A stretch of DNA of 64,000 bases from JAJFUE01 sp041687335 (GCA_041687335.1 JAWLCE010000001.1:1-64000); one strand, 5' to 3'. Counted from the stretch's first letter, positions 1 through 9,600 are shown. A program made the numbers and translations. The notes: generated by a model not told the origin, from the letters alone.

Positions 1-643
1 GGCTTTCAGTGTCATCGAGGTCGATGAGCAGGGTCGGGATGGTGGGGACGGCGGGACAGGCGCGCACGCCGCCGGGGAGCGGGGCGGCGGGGCTGGCAGT
101 GATGGGGTCGCACGCGTCGGGCGCGGCGGGGGAAACGGCCGAATATTGAGCATCGCGCGCATCGGGGGCGGCGGCGGCGGGCCGGGCGGGGGCGGCGAGG
201 GGGGAGAGCTGGAAATCGCCCAGCGGGTTGGAGAGCTGACATTCCGCGAGGGTGGAGCGGTCGGAGAGGCGGCCGGGGAGTGGCTTGGAATCGGAGGCGG
301 GCCGCGGCTCGACGGGCGCGTCAGGTGACGCGGGCGGCGCGGGCTCGATAAGTTCGTCATCAGATTGGACCGGGACCAAGGGGGAAGCTTCGGGCGGCGG
401 GGCGTCGAGATGCTGCTCGATGAGGACAAGGGTTTTGCGGACGGCGGCGAGGCGCCAGAGGATTTGGCTGGCCAAGTCGACCTGCTGGAGATAGGCGGGG
501 TTGATCGGGCTTTCGGGACGGCCGGGGTATGAGATGGATTGTTCCAGCAAGCGGCCCTCGGCAGCGCGAGCCCAAGCCTCAACCAAGCGGCCGAGGAAAG
601 CGGCGGAGCGCTCGAGCGAGGCGATGGGGTCGCGGTGGTTCAA
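1..643 (-). CDS. Partial hypothetical protein, C-terminus off the left edge
   Basis: An uninterrupted minus-strand reading frame runs off the left edge (at least 214 codons). It has no ATG; I place the start at TTG (643), where the sequence changes from AT-rich intergenic to coding-like. Residues 1-90 look like an ordinary helical protein (LERSAAFLGRLVEAWARAAE, then LASQILWRLAAVRKTLVLIE). The rest is Pro/Ala/Asp-rich and low in complexity. I see no known domain, signal peptide or membrane segment. Leu and Ser codons are mostly ctc and tcc, as expected for a gene on the C-rich strand. The frame is well supported by composition; the function is unknown and the start is uncertain. Confidence 0.5.
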   Translation of the reverse strand, partial: MNHRDPIASLERSAAFLGRLVEAWARAAEGRLLEQSISYPGRPESPINPAYLQQVDLASQILWRLAAVRKTLVLIEQHLDAPPPEASPLVPVQSDDELIEPAPPASPDAPVEPRPASDSKPLPGRLSDRSTLAECQLSNPLGDFQLSPLAAPARPAAAAPDARDAQYSAVSPAAPDACDPITASPAAPLPGGVRACPAVPTIPTLLIDLDDTES

Positions 644-790
644 GCGGTGGGCGTCCAGCGATGGGGGATGGCGGCGGCGCCGGTTGGTGGCGCGTGGGGG
701 AAGTATAGGGCCGGGGGCGGAAAAATTGGAATTCCCTTGGGGGAGCTTATTGGGGCTTATGGGAACATAATCGGGAATATAAGAAAATAT

Positions 791-834
791 AGCCACGAAT
801 TTACACGAAATGAGGAACACGAATGGACACGAAA
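791..834. repeat. Dispersed repeat of the ACACGAA type
   Basis: This AT-richer tract is built from CCACGAAT, TTACACGAA and GAATGGACACGAA blocks. A related block lies at 62977-63012. It is non-coding debris next to the upstream end of the partial gene at the left edge. Confidence 0.55.
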
Positions 835-1128
835 AGGTTGGCAGTGAGGGAGAAGAATGGGACGCGGATTTGCGGATTGGGCGGATGTGCACGGATTGGA
901 GGGGGAGCAGGGAGAAAGGGATTTAGAGTTTCAAAGATTGACCGGCGAGGGCGCCGGTCCCACACTTTATATATACCAGGCAGGTGATGCATTATTATGG
1001 CTGGGCCGATCCTGTAAATGAGTTGTGGGTTGTGGGTTTCGGGTTTAGTAGTGGGGAGATTGAACCAAATGTTCAGCGCGTGGGTGCGACGTGAATTCAC
1101 CAATGTTTCTAGTTTCAAGTTTCTAGTT

Positions 1129-1420
1129 TCAAGTTTCAGGGCGACGCTGGGTGGCCGGTCGAAACTCGGTGACGGCCACCCGATCCGGCCGCAGGCCCAA
1201 GGCAGCCAGCTCAGAAAAAAACCAGTTGGAACTGATCAAGTGAAAAACAATATGGTAAATGTCACTATTAATCCCATCATACGCCCGCTCGGCCGCCGCG
1301 CCAAGCCCCTTGTGCGGGGCGAGCGCCCGAGAGCACGATGTCATCGACGTAAAGGTCCTTGCACATGAAGCGGATGCCGTTGACGCCGGCTCGCGCGTGA
1401 ATAGATCCGCGAGCGCATCA
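1129..1420 (-). pseudogene. Possible decayed gene fragment
   Basis: On the minus strand, three short stretches in different frames read like protein: TLDALADLFTREP, then GVNGIRFMCKDLYVDDIVLS, then DIYHIVFHLISSNWFFSELA running to a stop at 1129. Stops and frame changes separate them. IRFMCKDLYVDDIVLS resembles the last strand of a carbohydrate-binding or concanavalin-like domain. No intact start or full domain is present. This is either a frameshifted remnant or chance. Confidence 0.25.
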
Positions 1421-1453
1421 AGGGTTTAGTTTACAACGGGGGAAAGCTGCACG

Positions 1454-1575
1454 TGTCGCTCCTAACGGAGCTCTCGGTGAGAAAAAAACGCGTTTCTAAA
1501 AACATGTCGCTCCTAACGGAGCTATTTGCCCCTCCGGGGCTTGGGTGCTACAAAAAGGCCGCTCCTAACGGAGCT
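1454..1575. repeat. Three spaced copies of a CTCCTAACGGAG palindromic unit
   Basis: The unit TGTCGCTCCTAACGGAGCT occurs at 1454-1472 and 1505-1523, and a copy with two changes lies at 1558-1575. Spacing is about 51-53 bp. Each can pair CTCC with GGAG. A different palindrome, GCCCCTCCGGGGC, sits between copies 2 and 3 at 1528-1540. The intervening DNA is A-rich. I see no open reading frame or CRISPR-like regular spacing. Confidence 0.7.
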
Positions 1576-1677
1576 ATTATTTTTATCATTGTTTAATATG
1601 AACATAACGGGGCTACCAGAACATTCATGCGCGGCAAGTCTTCGGCACTCTTAGCGGCCGGATAGGCAGTTTATTTC

Positions 1678-1692
1678 CTACGCGAAGCGTAG
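1678..1692. repeat. Hairpin CTACGC-GAA-GCGTAG
   Basis: A perfect 6-bp inverted repeat closes on a GAA triloop. The same triloop is used by the larger dispersed palindromes in this window. The rest of the 644-1771 gap holds only the repeats listed here and the possible gene remnant. Confidence 0.6.
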
Positions 1693-1709
1693 ACAATGGG
1701 GCGCTGAAC

Positions 1710-1737
1710 CATGTCGGGTCAAAGACCCGACCTACCC
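1710..1737. repeat. REP-like dispersed palindrome, copy 1
   Basis: The core TCGGGTC-AAA-GACCCGA is followed by CCTACC. The same unit recurs at 15651, 24337, 32524 and 58585, and in a split form at 20445/20760. It lies 35 bp beyond the stop of the flippase gene. Confidence 0.8.
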
Positions 1738-1771
1738 CACTTCAGTGTCCTCCAGGGTCGGCTCCCCTGTC

Positions 1772-3106
1772 CTAATCCAAACTGATGGCGAGCAGGCGGC
1801 GGAACATCAGCAGGAGATAGCCGGCGGCGAAGAGGCTCATGGCGAGGGTGGCGCCTGCGGCGCCGACGGCGCCGAAGGAGGGGATCAGCAGGATGCCGAT
1901 GGTGAAGTTGATCGCCAGCTCGAGGATGTTCAGGATCGTCAGCCAATGGGCGCGGTCGAAGGCGAGGCAGAAAAAGGAGAGCGGGGCGGACCAGGCGACG
2001 AGGGCAAAGCTGGTGGCCAGCAGCGCGAAGACGGGCGCGCTGCCCGTGTAGATGCCGTCGGCGATCCACGGCAGCGCGAGGTAGGCCACCGCGATGGCCA
2101 GCACCAGCACCGCCGCCAGCCAAGGCAGGGCCCGCATCAGCCAGCGGTGGGTTTCGAGCATCCACTCGCGGCGGCGCTCGGCGGCCAGGCGCGGCAGCAG
2201 CACGGTGGCCAACGCGGCGCCGGACATCTGGAACCCGATCGCGAGCGTGACGGCCAGCGTATAGATGCCGACCTCGGACAGATCCGAAAGTATTTGGATC
2301 AGGTAGAGATCGAGCCGCATGACGACCGAGTTGATGACCGTCGAGATGAAGATCCACTTGGAGAAATGCAGGATCGAGCCGATGCGCCGGCGCAGCCAGA
2401 CCGGGTCGGGGGGAGGCCCTTGGGCGCGCGTCGGCCAGCCGGGCCGCGCCAGCAGGAAGCCGATCCACGGCACCAGCGCCACGGCCACCAGCGCGCTGGT
2501 CAGGTCGAGACGGCCGAGCAGGTGCAGGCCGACGATGAGGGCCAGCCGGATGGCGTGATTGAGGAAGGTCAGCGCGCCATACCAGCCGAAGCGCTCGCGG
2601 GCCTGCATCGAGGCCTGGGCGAAGGACCAGAGCACCGAGCCGATGGCGCCCAGGCAGACCAACCGAAACAGCAGAACGGCACGACCGGGCGGCAGACCGG
2701 GCAGGCCGGCCAGCGCCTCGGGGGCGCCCCAGGCCACCAGCGGGCGGGCGGCCAACATCAGCGAGCCGGACAGCAGCGAAACAATCAGCAGGCGCAGGAG
2801 AAGCGAGCGGCGCAGGAGGGCTTCGGCCATCTCGGGCTCGCCGGCCACGCGGTGCTCGCGGTAATACTTGACGATCGTGGTATTGAGGCCGAAGTCGGCG
2901 AGCTGGGCGATCAGCAGGAGCGTGAAGTAAGCCAGCCCGAAGAGGCCGTAGAGGCGCTCGTCGTCGAGCCAGGCGGCCAGCAGCACCAGCGCCAGCAGGT
3001 TGAGGGCATTGCCGCCGATGTTGCCGGTCAGGACCTTGAACAGGTGGCGGACCGTCGGGCGGGCGGTCAGGCTGGCGAGCAGGTGCGTGGGGCGGGTGGG
3101 GCTCAT
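1772..3106 (-). CDS. Polysaccharide flippase (Wzx/MATE-like membrane protein)
   Basis: A 444-residue polytopic inner-membrane protein with about 12 hydrophobic segments. It resembles the polysaccharide-biosynthesis/lipid-linked oligosaccharide flippase family: the early block GNIGGNALNLLALVLLAAWL is followed by the typical FGLAYFTLLLIAQLADFGLN and ten further helices. Its likely role is moving lipid-linked glycans across the inner membrane. I chose ATG 3106; a TTG-initiated extension to 3157 would add 17 residues with no family support. It is followed by a dispersed palindrome rather than another gene, and proC lies 69 bp upstream on the same strand. The substrate cannot be told from sequence. 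Confidence 0.8.
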   Translation of the reverse strand: MSPTRPTHLLASLTARPTVRHLFKVLTGNIGGNALNLLALVLLAAWLDDERLYGLFGLAYFTLLLIAQLADFGLNTTIVKYYREHRVAGEPEMAEALLRRSLLLRLLIVSLLSGSLMLAARPLVAWGAPEALAGLPGLPPGRAVLLFRLVCLGAIGSVLWSFAQASMQARERFGWYGALTFLNHAIRLALIVGLHLLGRLDLTSALVAVALVPWIGFLLARPGWPTRAQGPPPDPVWLRRRIGSILHFSKWIFISTVINSVVMRLDLYLIQILSDLSEVGIYTLAVTLAIGFQMSGAALATVLLPRLAAERRREWMLETHRWLMRALPWLAAVLVLAIAVAYLALPWIADGIYTGSAPVFALLATSFALVAWSAPLSFFCLAFDRAHWLTILNILELAINFTIGILLIPSFGAVGAAGATLAMSLFAAGYLLLMFRRLLAISLD

Positions 3107-3175
3107 GGGTGCCGTATTGAAGCACAGCACGACGGGCGGCTGCAATGAAACCGCCAAGAGAGGGGTGCCGGCAGC

Positions 3176-4003
3176 CTAGCCGCGGGAGAGTTCGGCGGAG
3201 CGGTCGCGGGCGGCGCGCAGGGCCTCGGCGAAGATCGGCTCGAGGCCGCGCGCCTCGAGGACGGCGAGCGCGGCGGCGGTGGTGCCGCCCTTGGAAGTGA
3301 CGCGCTGGCGCAGGATGGCCGGGTCCTCGTCGGACTCGGCAGCGAGGCGGGCGGCGCCGAGGACGGTCTGCAAGGCGAGCCGGGCGGCAGTCGCGCGGTC
3401 AAGGCCGAGCTGCTCGCCGCCGCTGGTCAGGACCTCGATCAAGCGGAAGACGTAGGCCGGGCCGCTGCCGCTCAGGGCGGTGACGGCATCGAGCTGGTCC
3501 TCGGCGACGGGAAGCGCGAGGCCGACGGCGGAGAAGAGCGCCAACGCCGCCTCGAGGTCGGCCTGGGCGGCCCGCGGGCCAATGGCCGCGCCGGCGGCGC
3601 CCGCGCCGACGAGGGCCGGGGTGTTGGGCATGACGCGCACCAGCGCGGGCGTGGAGGGCAAATGCCGGGCAATCGCCTCGAGGTTGACGCCGGCGGCGAT
3701 GGAGATGACGCGGTGGCCGGGGTTGACGGCCTGCGCGATGCGGGTGAGCAAAGCGGGCAGGTCCTGGGGCTTGACGGCCAGCACGAGGGTCTGGACGGCG
3801 CCGACCAGCTCGAGCGGATCGGTGGTGACGTGAATGCCGAGCTGGTCGCGCAGCGCGGCGAGGCGGTCAGCGTCGATATCGCAGGCCCAGGTGGCGGCGG
3901 CGGGGAAAAGCTGGCGGCCGACGGTGCCGCGCAGGAGCGCGCCGGCCATGTTACCGGCGCCAAGGTAGCCGATGCTGGGGAAATGTTGTTGAAGCTGGGT
4001 CAT
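3176..4003 (-). CDS. proC: Pyrroline-5-carboxylate reductase
   Basis: 275 residues, the normal length. It reduces pyrroline-5-carboxylate to proline with NAD(P)H, the last step of proline synthesis, in the cytosol. The N-terminal Rossmann motif is GAGNMAGALLRG (about residues 12-23). VRVMPNTPALVGAG follows in the middle, and the C-terminal dimerisation domain carries SGSGPAYVF and the family signature VTSKGGTTAAAL. I chose ATG 4003; an upstream in-frame extension to 4216 is Arg/Pro-rich, overlaps the neighbouring gene and is not like the family. It lies 20 bp after the DNA-binding-like gene on the same strand, so the two may be co-transcribed. Confidence 0.93.
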   Translation of the reverse strand: MTQLQQHFPSIGYLGAGNMAGALLRGTVGRQLFPAAATWACDIDADRLAALRDQLGIHVTTDPLELVGAVQTLVLAVKPQDLPALLTRIAQAVNPGHRVISIAAGVNLEAIARHLPSTPALVRVMPNTPALVGAGAAGAAIGPRAAQADLEAALALFSAVGLALPVAEDQLDAVTALSGSGPAYVFRLIEVLTSGGEQLGLDRATAARLALQTVLGAARLAAESDEDPAILRQRVTSKGGTTAAALAVLEARGLEPIFAEALRAARDRSAELSRG

Positions 4004-4023
4004 GGTCGGACTGGGCCTGGGGT

Positions 4024-4746
4024 TCAGGATTCCTCGCTGGAGCGCTTGCGGACGCGGGCGGGGCGCGCGGAGCCGCGGCTGTGATGATTGTCCTCGCCGA
4101 GCGCGACGGGCTGGGCGGGGCGACGCCCGCGGGGGCGGACGATCTGGCCGGACTGGCCGACCTCGCGGCCCTTCTCGGTCAAGGCGAAGGTGCCGTCGGC
4201 GCGGCGGGCGACCCATTCCTTGCCGATGCTGGCGGCGGCGAGGTTGCGCAGCATCTGGACGACATCGACGGTGCCGGCGTCGGGGACGAATGGCATCGGG
4301 CCCAACTGGTGGAGGGCGACGATGACATCGCCGGCGGAGAAGTGATCCTGGTTGAGGACCTCGGTGCAGAGGAACCAGGCGATGGCAAAGACGGAGGCAT
4401 CCTTGCCGAGCTGGCCCTCGCCGGCGAGCGCCTGGAGGTATTTGCGAAGCTGGGCCTGCTGGCGCGGCTTGAGCTGGAGCGAGCTGTCGCGGATAATGAC
4501 GGGCTGGCGGCCGGGGCGCAGGCCGCGCTCGGTGGCGGCGCGAGGGGCCTTGGGGGGTCGGCCGCGGCGGCCGGCGCCGATGATGCGCAGGAGCTTGCCG
4601 CTCTTGATGATGCGAGCTTGTTCGGCTAGAATCATGTCGATGTGTTCGCGGTGCTGGTGCAACTGTTGCTCGACCAGATCGCGCGGACCTTCCAGCTCGA
4701 AGACAAGGCTGCCGGCTTGAATGCGGAACTTCAAAACCTGACTCAT
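4024..4746 (-). CDS. Hypothetical protein with an AT-hook-like motif
   Basis: 240 residues. Residues 1-35 are a small amphipathic N-terminal part. GRRGRPPKAPR (about residues 58-68) matches an AT-hook core (GRPP flanked by Arg/Lys). The middle contains a predicted helical, winged-helix-like stretch (SVFAIAWFLCTEVLNQDHFSA, then a conserved-looking GKEWVARRADGTFALTEKG). The C-terminus is basic and Ser-rich. It may be a DNA-binding regulator, but I do not recognise the family. AAAAGG ahead of ATG 4746 is a likely ribosome site. It is divergent from the histidine kinase and shares an intergenic region that holds an 11-bp inverted repeat. Confidence 0.7.
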   Translation of the reverse strand: MSQVLKFRIQAGSLVFELEGPRDLVEQQLHQHREHIDMILAEQARIIKSGKLLRIIGAGRRGRPPKAPRAATERGLRPGRQPVIIRDSSLQLKPRQQAQLRKYLQALAGEGQLGKDASVFAIAWFLCTEVLNQDHFSAGDVIVALHQLGPMPFVPDAGTVDVVQMLRNLAAASIGKEWVARRADGTFALTEKGREVGQSGQIVRPRGRRPAQPVALGEDNHHSRGSARPARVRKRSSEES

Positions 4747-4818
4747 GAAAAAGACCTTTTGCAGGAGAATGTGCCGGAGTTTTTAACGTAACAAGCTAAA
4801 AACAACAACCCCCCACCC

Positions 4819-4865
4819 AATAATACATTTTTTGTCAGTCTGGGTTAAAATGTCAATGTATTATT
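4819..4865. promoter_or_regulatory. Dyad element between divergent genes
   Basis: AATAATACATT (4819-4829) and AATGTATTATT (4855-4865) form a perfect 11-bp inverted repeat around a 25-bp AT-rich centre. It lies between the starts of the AT-hook-like gene (4746, minus) and the histidine kinase (4893, plus). TTGACA is present on the minus strand at 4850-4855 as a possible -35. A dimeric regulator site is the likely reading; the binding protein is unknown. Confidence 0.5.
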
Positions 4866-4892
4866 CCAAAGAAAGATGTCAAAACCACACCC

Positions 4893-6275
4893 ATGGAAGC
4901 TGAAACGGAACGCGGGCCCGGAGGGCGATGGCGACGGTTGGGGGGGCTGAGGCCCGAGTCGCCGCTGGCGTTGGTGCTGGTGGTGGCGCTGGCGGCGCTG
5001 ACGTACCTGCTGGCGATCGGCTGGTTCCGGCGCGAGATCCAGCAGGAGGCATTGGCGTTGGCGCGGGTGCAGGCCGAGCGGATGGCAGAGGCGGTCTCGC
5101 TGGCGGTGGGGGAGACGATCCGTGACGACTCGCTGGCGCTGGCGTATGAGCGGATGCCGGACCAGACGCTTCACCAGTTGGTCCAGCGCCACCACGACGT
5201 GGTCGCGGCGCTGATCGTGGACCCGGCGGGGCGGCTGGTGGCCTACCACGTGGAGGACACCAGCACCTATCAGCTCGGCTCGCTGCTGCTCAAGCGGCTG
5301 GGGCCGAATCTGCGGGGGCTGCCCGAGCAGGAGGTGATCGACCTGGTGCGGCGGGCTTATGGGCAACTGGAGCCGGAGCGGGTGCTGATCGAGCGCAACG
5401 GTCAGATGGTGGGGTGGCTGCGGTTCTTCGTGGACCGCTCGGCGACGCAACTGGCCGTGGACCGGGCGGCCGAGCGGATGCTGGCCAACCTGGTGTCGAT
5501 CGTGGCGGCGCTGGTGGTGATCGTGCTGCTGGGGACGCTGTTCATCCGGCGCCAGCAGCGGGTGGCGCGGCGGCTGCGCAGCCAGCGCGACCACGCCGAG
5601 CAGCTGGCCTACGTGGGAACGCTGGCGGCGGGGCTGGCCCATGAGATTCGCAATCCGATCAACGCGCTGGCGATGCAGTTGGAGATGCTGGAGGAGGACA
5701 TCCCGGCGGGAGGGCCGACGGGGGCGCGGATCGAGCGCATCCGCAACGGGCTGGGCATGCTCGAGCATACGGTGCATGACTTTCTGAGCTATGCGAACCC
5801 GGACCGGCAGCGGCCGGCGCGGATCGAGCTGGCGGAGTTGCTCGACGAGCTGCGGGCGGAGCTGGACCGGCGGCCCGACGCCCAGCGCATCCGGCTGGAG
5901 CGAGCGGTGCCGGCGGGGCTGGGGGTGTGGTGCGACCGCCATGCGCTGCGCCAGATCCTGAGCAGCCTGCTGGGCAACGGCATCAAGGCGCAGGCGGGGC
6001 GGGCCGAGCCGGTGGTGCGCGTGGAGGCGCGGCGCCAGGGGCGCGGGCAGGTGGAGATTCGGGTCGAGGACGGCGGAGAGGGGATTGCGCCGGAGGTTGC
6101 GCCGCGGATCTTCGAGGCTTTCTTTACCACGCGGCCGGAGGGGACGGGGCTGGGGCTGCCGATCGCGCGGCGGCTGGCTGAGATGAACCGGGGGCGGCTG
6201 GAGCTGGCGGCGCCGCGGGGGGCGCTGGGCGGGGCGGCGTTTGTGCTGACGCTGCCGGAGGAGCCTGGCGCGTGA
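4893..6275 (+). CDS. Membrane sensor histidine kinase
   Basis: 460 residues. TM1 is near 22-44 and TM2 near 195-220, framing a periplasmic sensor region of about 150 residues. The cytoplasmic part has the HisKA box LAHEIRNPINAL with His250, a variant N box (SLLGNGIKA), the G1 box DGGEGI and a combined F/G2 box FFTTRPEGTGLGL, so the ATPase looks intact. It should autophosphorylate and pass phosphate to a response regulator. None is encoded next to it, so the partner and signal are unknown. Start ATG 4893 lies 27 bp beyond the divergent dyad element. Confidence 0.9.
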   Translation: MEAETERGPGGRWRRLGGLRPESPLALVLVVALAALTYLLAIGWFRREIQQEALALARVQAERMAEAVSLAVGETIRDDSLALAYERMPDQTLHQLVQRHHDVVAALIVDPAGRLVAYHVEDTSTYQLGSLLLKRLGPNLRGLPEQEVIDLVRRAYGQLEPERVLIERNGQMVGWLRFFVDRSATQLAVDRAAERMLANLVSIVAALVVIVLLGTLFIRRQQRVARRLRSQRDHAEQLAYVGTLAAGLAHEIRNPINALAMQLEMLEEDIPAGGPTGARIERIRNGLGMLEHTVHDFLSYANPDRQRPARIELAELLDELRAELDRRPDAQRIRLERAVPAGLGVWCDRHALRQILSSLLGNGIKAQAGRAEPVVRVEARRQGRGQVEIRVEDGGEGIAPEVAPRIFEAFFTTRPEGTGLGLPIARRLAEMNRGRLELAAPRGALGGAAFVLTLPEEPGA

Positions 6276-6538
6276 GGGAGGGATGACGAGGGGGGAATGC
6301 TGAGGGCGAATGCTAATAAGCAGCGGGCGCTGGTTTTTTTTGAAACGTGGGGCCAAAGGTAATGGCCGGGACGGCGGGGGCCGGCGTTAGCATTATGAGG
6401 CGAGGCTGAGTTGAGGCCTTGGAGGGCGTGGGCGGGGGTCGATCGAGGAAGGCGAAGGACGGCTGGAAGGGGCTTGATTGAAGGAGCGGTTCAGGGGGTC
6501 AGGCGTAAAGCCGCCAGCGTCAACTTTTTACAATCATC
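6276..6538. other. Non-coding gap before smc
   Basis: I see no convincing gene here. A weak hairpin (CAGC/GCTG) followed by eight T at about 6321-6341 may end the histidine kinase transcript, but the stem is only 4-5 bp. Confidence 0.35.
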
Positions 6539-6578
6539 TTGACAGATATGGCACCTGTGGCAATAATCGGTGCCATAT
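6539..6578 (+). promoter_or_regulatory. Sigma70-type promoter with overlapping operator upstream of smc
   Basis: TTGACA (6539-6544), a 17-bp spacer and AATAAT (6562-6567) fit a housekeeping promoter. ATATGGCACC (6546-6555) and GGTGCCATAT (6569-6578) are perfect 10-bp inverted arms with a 13-bp centre. The left arm fills the spacer and the right arm lies just past the -10, so a dimeric protein bound here would block RNA polymerase. Confidence 0.65.
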
Positions 6579-6659
6579 GTAGCGGTTCTCTCGCCCGAAT
6601 GGCGAGTTCATCCGTGATCTGTGCGGTGCGCGACCGAACCCAGCAGGAGCTCCAGCGGC

Positions 6660-9600
6660 ATGTTCTTCAAACGGATTGAAATGGTCGGCTTCAAGTCGTT
6701 CGCGACGCGGACGGTCTGCGAGTTCATCCCGGGCACGACGGTGATCGTGGGGCCCAACGGCTGCGGCAAGAGCAACATCCTGGACGCCATCAAGTGGGTG
6801 CTGGGCGAGCAGGCGGCCAGCCAGATGCGCGGCAAGAAGATGCAGGATGTGATTTTTGCGGGCTCGGCGTCGTTCAAGCCGCTGGGCGTGGCGCAGGTGA
6901 CGCTGACGATCGACAACCGGGCGCGGATACTGCCGACGGACTTCGACGAGGTCCAGGTGACGCGGCGGCTGTTCCGCAGCGGCGAGAGCGAGTACCAGAT
7001 CAATAAGGTGCCCTGCCGGCTGCGCGACGTGCATGAGCTTTTTCTAGGGACAGGCATCGGCAAGAGCGCGTATTCGATCCTGGAGCAGGGGCGGGTGGAC
7101 CAGGTGGTCAGCGCCAAGCCGCAGGAGCGGCGCTTCCTGATCGAGGAGGCGGCGGGGATCAGCAAGTTCAAGATTCGGAAGCTGGAGGCGCAGCGCAAGC
7201 TGGAGCGGACCGACGTCGACCTGTCGCGGCTGAACGACCTGATCGCGGAGGTGGACCGGCAGGTGGCCTCGCTGAAGCGGCAGGCGGCCAAGGCCGAGCG
7301 CTGCCGGCAACTGCACGACGCCTGTCGGCAGGCGGAGCAGCAACTGGTCGTGCTGCGCTCGGCGGCGCTGCGGGGGAAGCTGGGCGAGCTGCGGCGCGAG
7401 CTGGACGTGACGGGTGAGCGGCTGGCGGCGCTGCGGGCGAGCCTGGCGCTCAAGTCGGCGGCCGAGGAGGACGCGCGCGACCGCGAGGGGGCGCTGAGCG
7501 ACCGGCTGGGCGAGGAAAACCAGGCGCTGTTCGACATCAAGACGGCGCTGGCGGGGTGCGAGAGCCAGATGACGCGGCTGGGCGACCAGATCGCCTCGCA
7601 CCAGGGGCGGATCGCCCAGATCGAGGAGGAGCTGCGCGAGCTGCGCGTGCGCGAGGACGAGCTTGGGGTGCGGATGGAAGAGGCGCGGCTGAAGATGGAG
7701 GGCGGCGAGGAGGCGCGCGCGCGCCACGAGGCGGCCTATGCGGACCTGCAGCGCGAGTATGCCGCGCTCGAGGAGACCGTGCGCGAGCGGACGGGTCGGA
7801 TCGAGCGGCTGAGCAGCGAGGCCAACGCGCTGCGGGCGACGGTGGCGCGGGCGGAGAACGAGGTGCGGATGGCCGAGGCGCTGATCACCGGCCAGGAGCA
7901 GGACCGCAATGAGGCCGAGGCGATTTTGGGGACACTGGCGGCCGAATGCGCGGCCCACGGCGAGCGCCACGGCGAGCTGAAGGGTCAGGCCGAGGCGCAG
8001 GGGGCGCGGATCACGGCGGATCAGGAGTCGCTGGCGGCGGAGCGCCAGGCGCAGAAGGCGCGCCAGGAGCAGCTGGGCCAGAGCCTGCGCGAGCTGCAGC
8101 AGAAGGCGACGCTGATCCACCAGTCGCGCTCGCGGCTGGAGACGCTCAACGAGCTGAAGGCGAACTACGAGGGTTTCTATCAGGGCGTGCGCGAGGTGAT
8201 GGTAGGTGCGGACCGGGGCCAGCTGCACGGGGTGCTGGGCGCGACGGCCAACCTGGTGCGGGCGGACAAGGAGCATGAGCTGGCGATCGAGGTGGCGCTG
8301 GCATCGCACCTGCAGGACATCATCACGCGCACGGCAGAGGACGCCCGGCGGGCGATCGAGCACCTCAAGTCGACCGGCCGCGGACGGGCGACCTTCCTGC
8401 CGCTGGACCGGCTGCAGGTGACCCCGCTGCACCACACGCTGCGGGCGGCGCTGGGGCGGCCGGGAGTGCTGGGGGTGGCCTCGGAGCTGGTCAAGTATGA
8501 CCGGCAGATCGAGACGGCGGTCCAGTATCTGCTGGGGACGACGATTGTGGTGCGCGACCTGAACGTGGGGCTGGAGCTGGGGCGCCAGGGGCTGCGGGCG
8601 CGCTACGTCTCGCTGGACGGGCAGCTCATCCACCCGGGCGGCTCGATGACGGGCGGGCGGATCCAGGCGACGGGCCTGATGATGCGCGAGCGCGAGATTC
8701 GGGACTTGGGCGAGACGGTGGAGCGGCTCGAGCGCGAGAAGGCGGCGGGCCAGGTCGAGATCGAGCGACTGCAGATCGAGCTGAACACGGCGCACCACCA
8801 GATCGAGGCGCGGGCCTCGGACCTGGACCAGCGGCGGCTGGCGCAGGCGGCGCTGCTGAAGGACGTCGAGGCGGCCGAGCGGGCGCTGGCGCAGAGCGAG
8901 CGGGCGCTGGGCGAGCGGCGGGCGCAGATCGAGCGGATCGAGCAGGAAGTGGCGACGCGGCGCGAGGGGATCGCCCACTGGAGCGAGCGTCACCGCGAGG
9001 CGGCGGCGCAGCTGGCCGCGGCCGAGGCCGAGTTCGAACGCGAGCGCGAGATCGCGCGCGGCCAGGGCGAGGGCATCCTGAGCCTGGGGACGGCGGTGGC
9101 CGAGGCGCGGGCGGAGATGGACAAGGCGCGCGAGCGGGTGGCCGAGGCGCGCCAGTTGAGCCAGACGCTGGCGCGCGACCTGGAGGGGGTGGCGCGCACG
9201 GCGGAGGCGCGGCGGCGCGAGGTGGAGACGCTGCGCGAGCAGGACGCGCGCCTGCGCGAACAGATCGAACGGATCAAGGGCGAGGCGCTCGAGCTGCGCG
9301 ACCAGTGCGACGAGCTGTCGGGCAAGATCGGGATCAACCAGGCCGAGCGCGAGGAGTTGCAGATCCAGCTGCGCACGCTGGGCAAGGAGCTCGAGCTGCT
9401 GACGCGCGACACGGCGGAGGTTGACAACCGCCACCGGGAGCAGGAGCTGCAGGCGGCGGAGATGCAGGCGGGGCTCAACGCGATCGTCGAGCAGTGCCGC
9501 GAGAAGTTCCAGCTGGAGCTGGAGGAACTGGCCGAGCGGCTGGGCGAGATCGAGGCGGACCCGCGCGCGCTGCAGGTCGAGGCGGCGGAGATGCGCGAGA

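Noticed and set aside
801..1118. 105-codon minus-strand frame
   Set aside because: It runs through repeat-type DNA, has no ribosome site and no protein-like composition.
1454..1575. CRISPR-like array
   Set aside because: Only three copies of a palindromic unit, the third degenerate, with an unrelated hairpin in a spacer and no cas genes.
4819..4865. Terminal inverted repeats of a miniature element
   Set aside because: Only 47 bp in total, no flanking duplication, and a position between divergent starts fits an operator better.
4845..6356. 503-codon minus-strand frame opposite the histidine kinase
   Set aside because: Gln/Arg/Pro/His-rich shadow; the plus strand has all kinase motifs.
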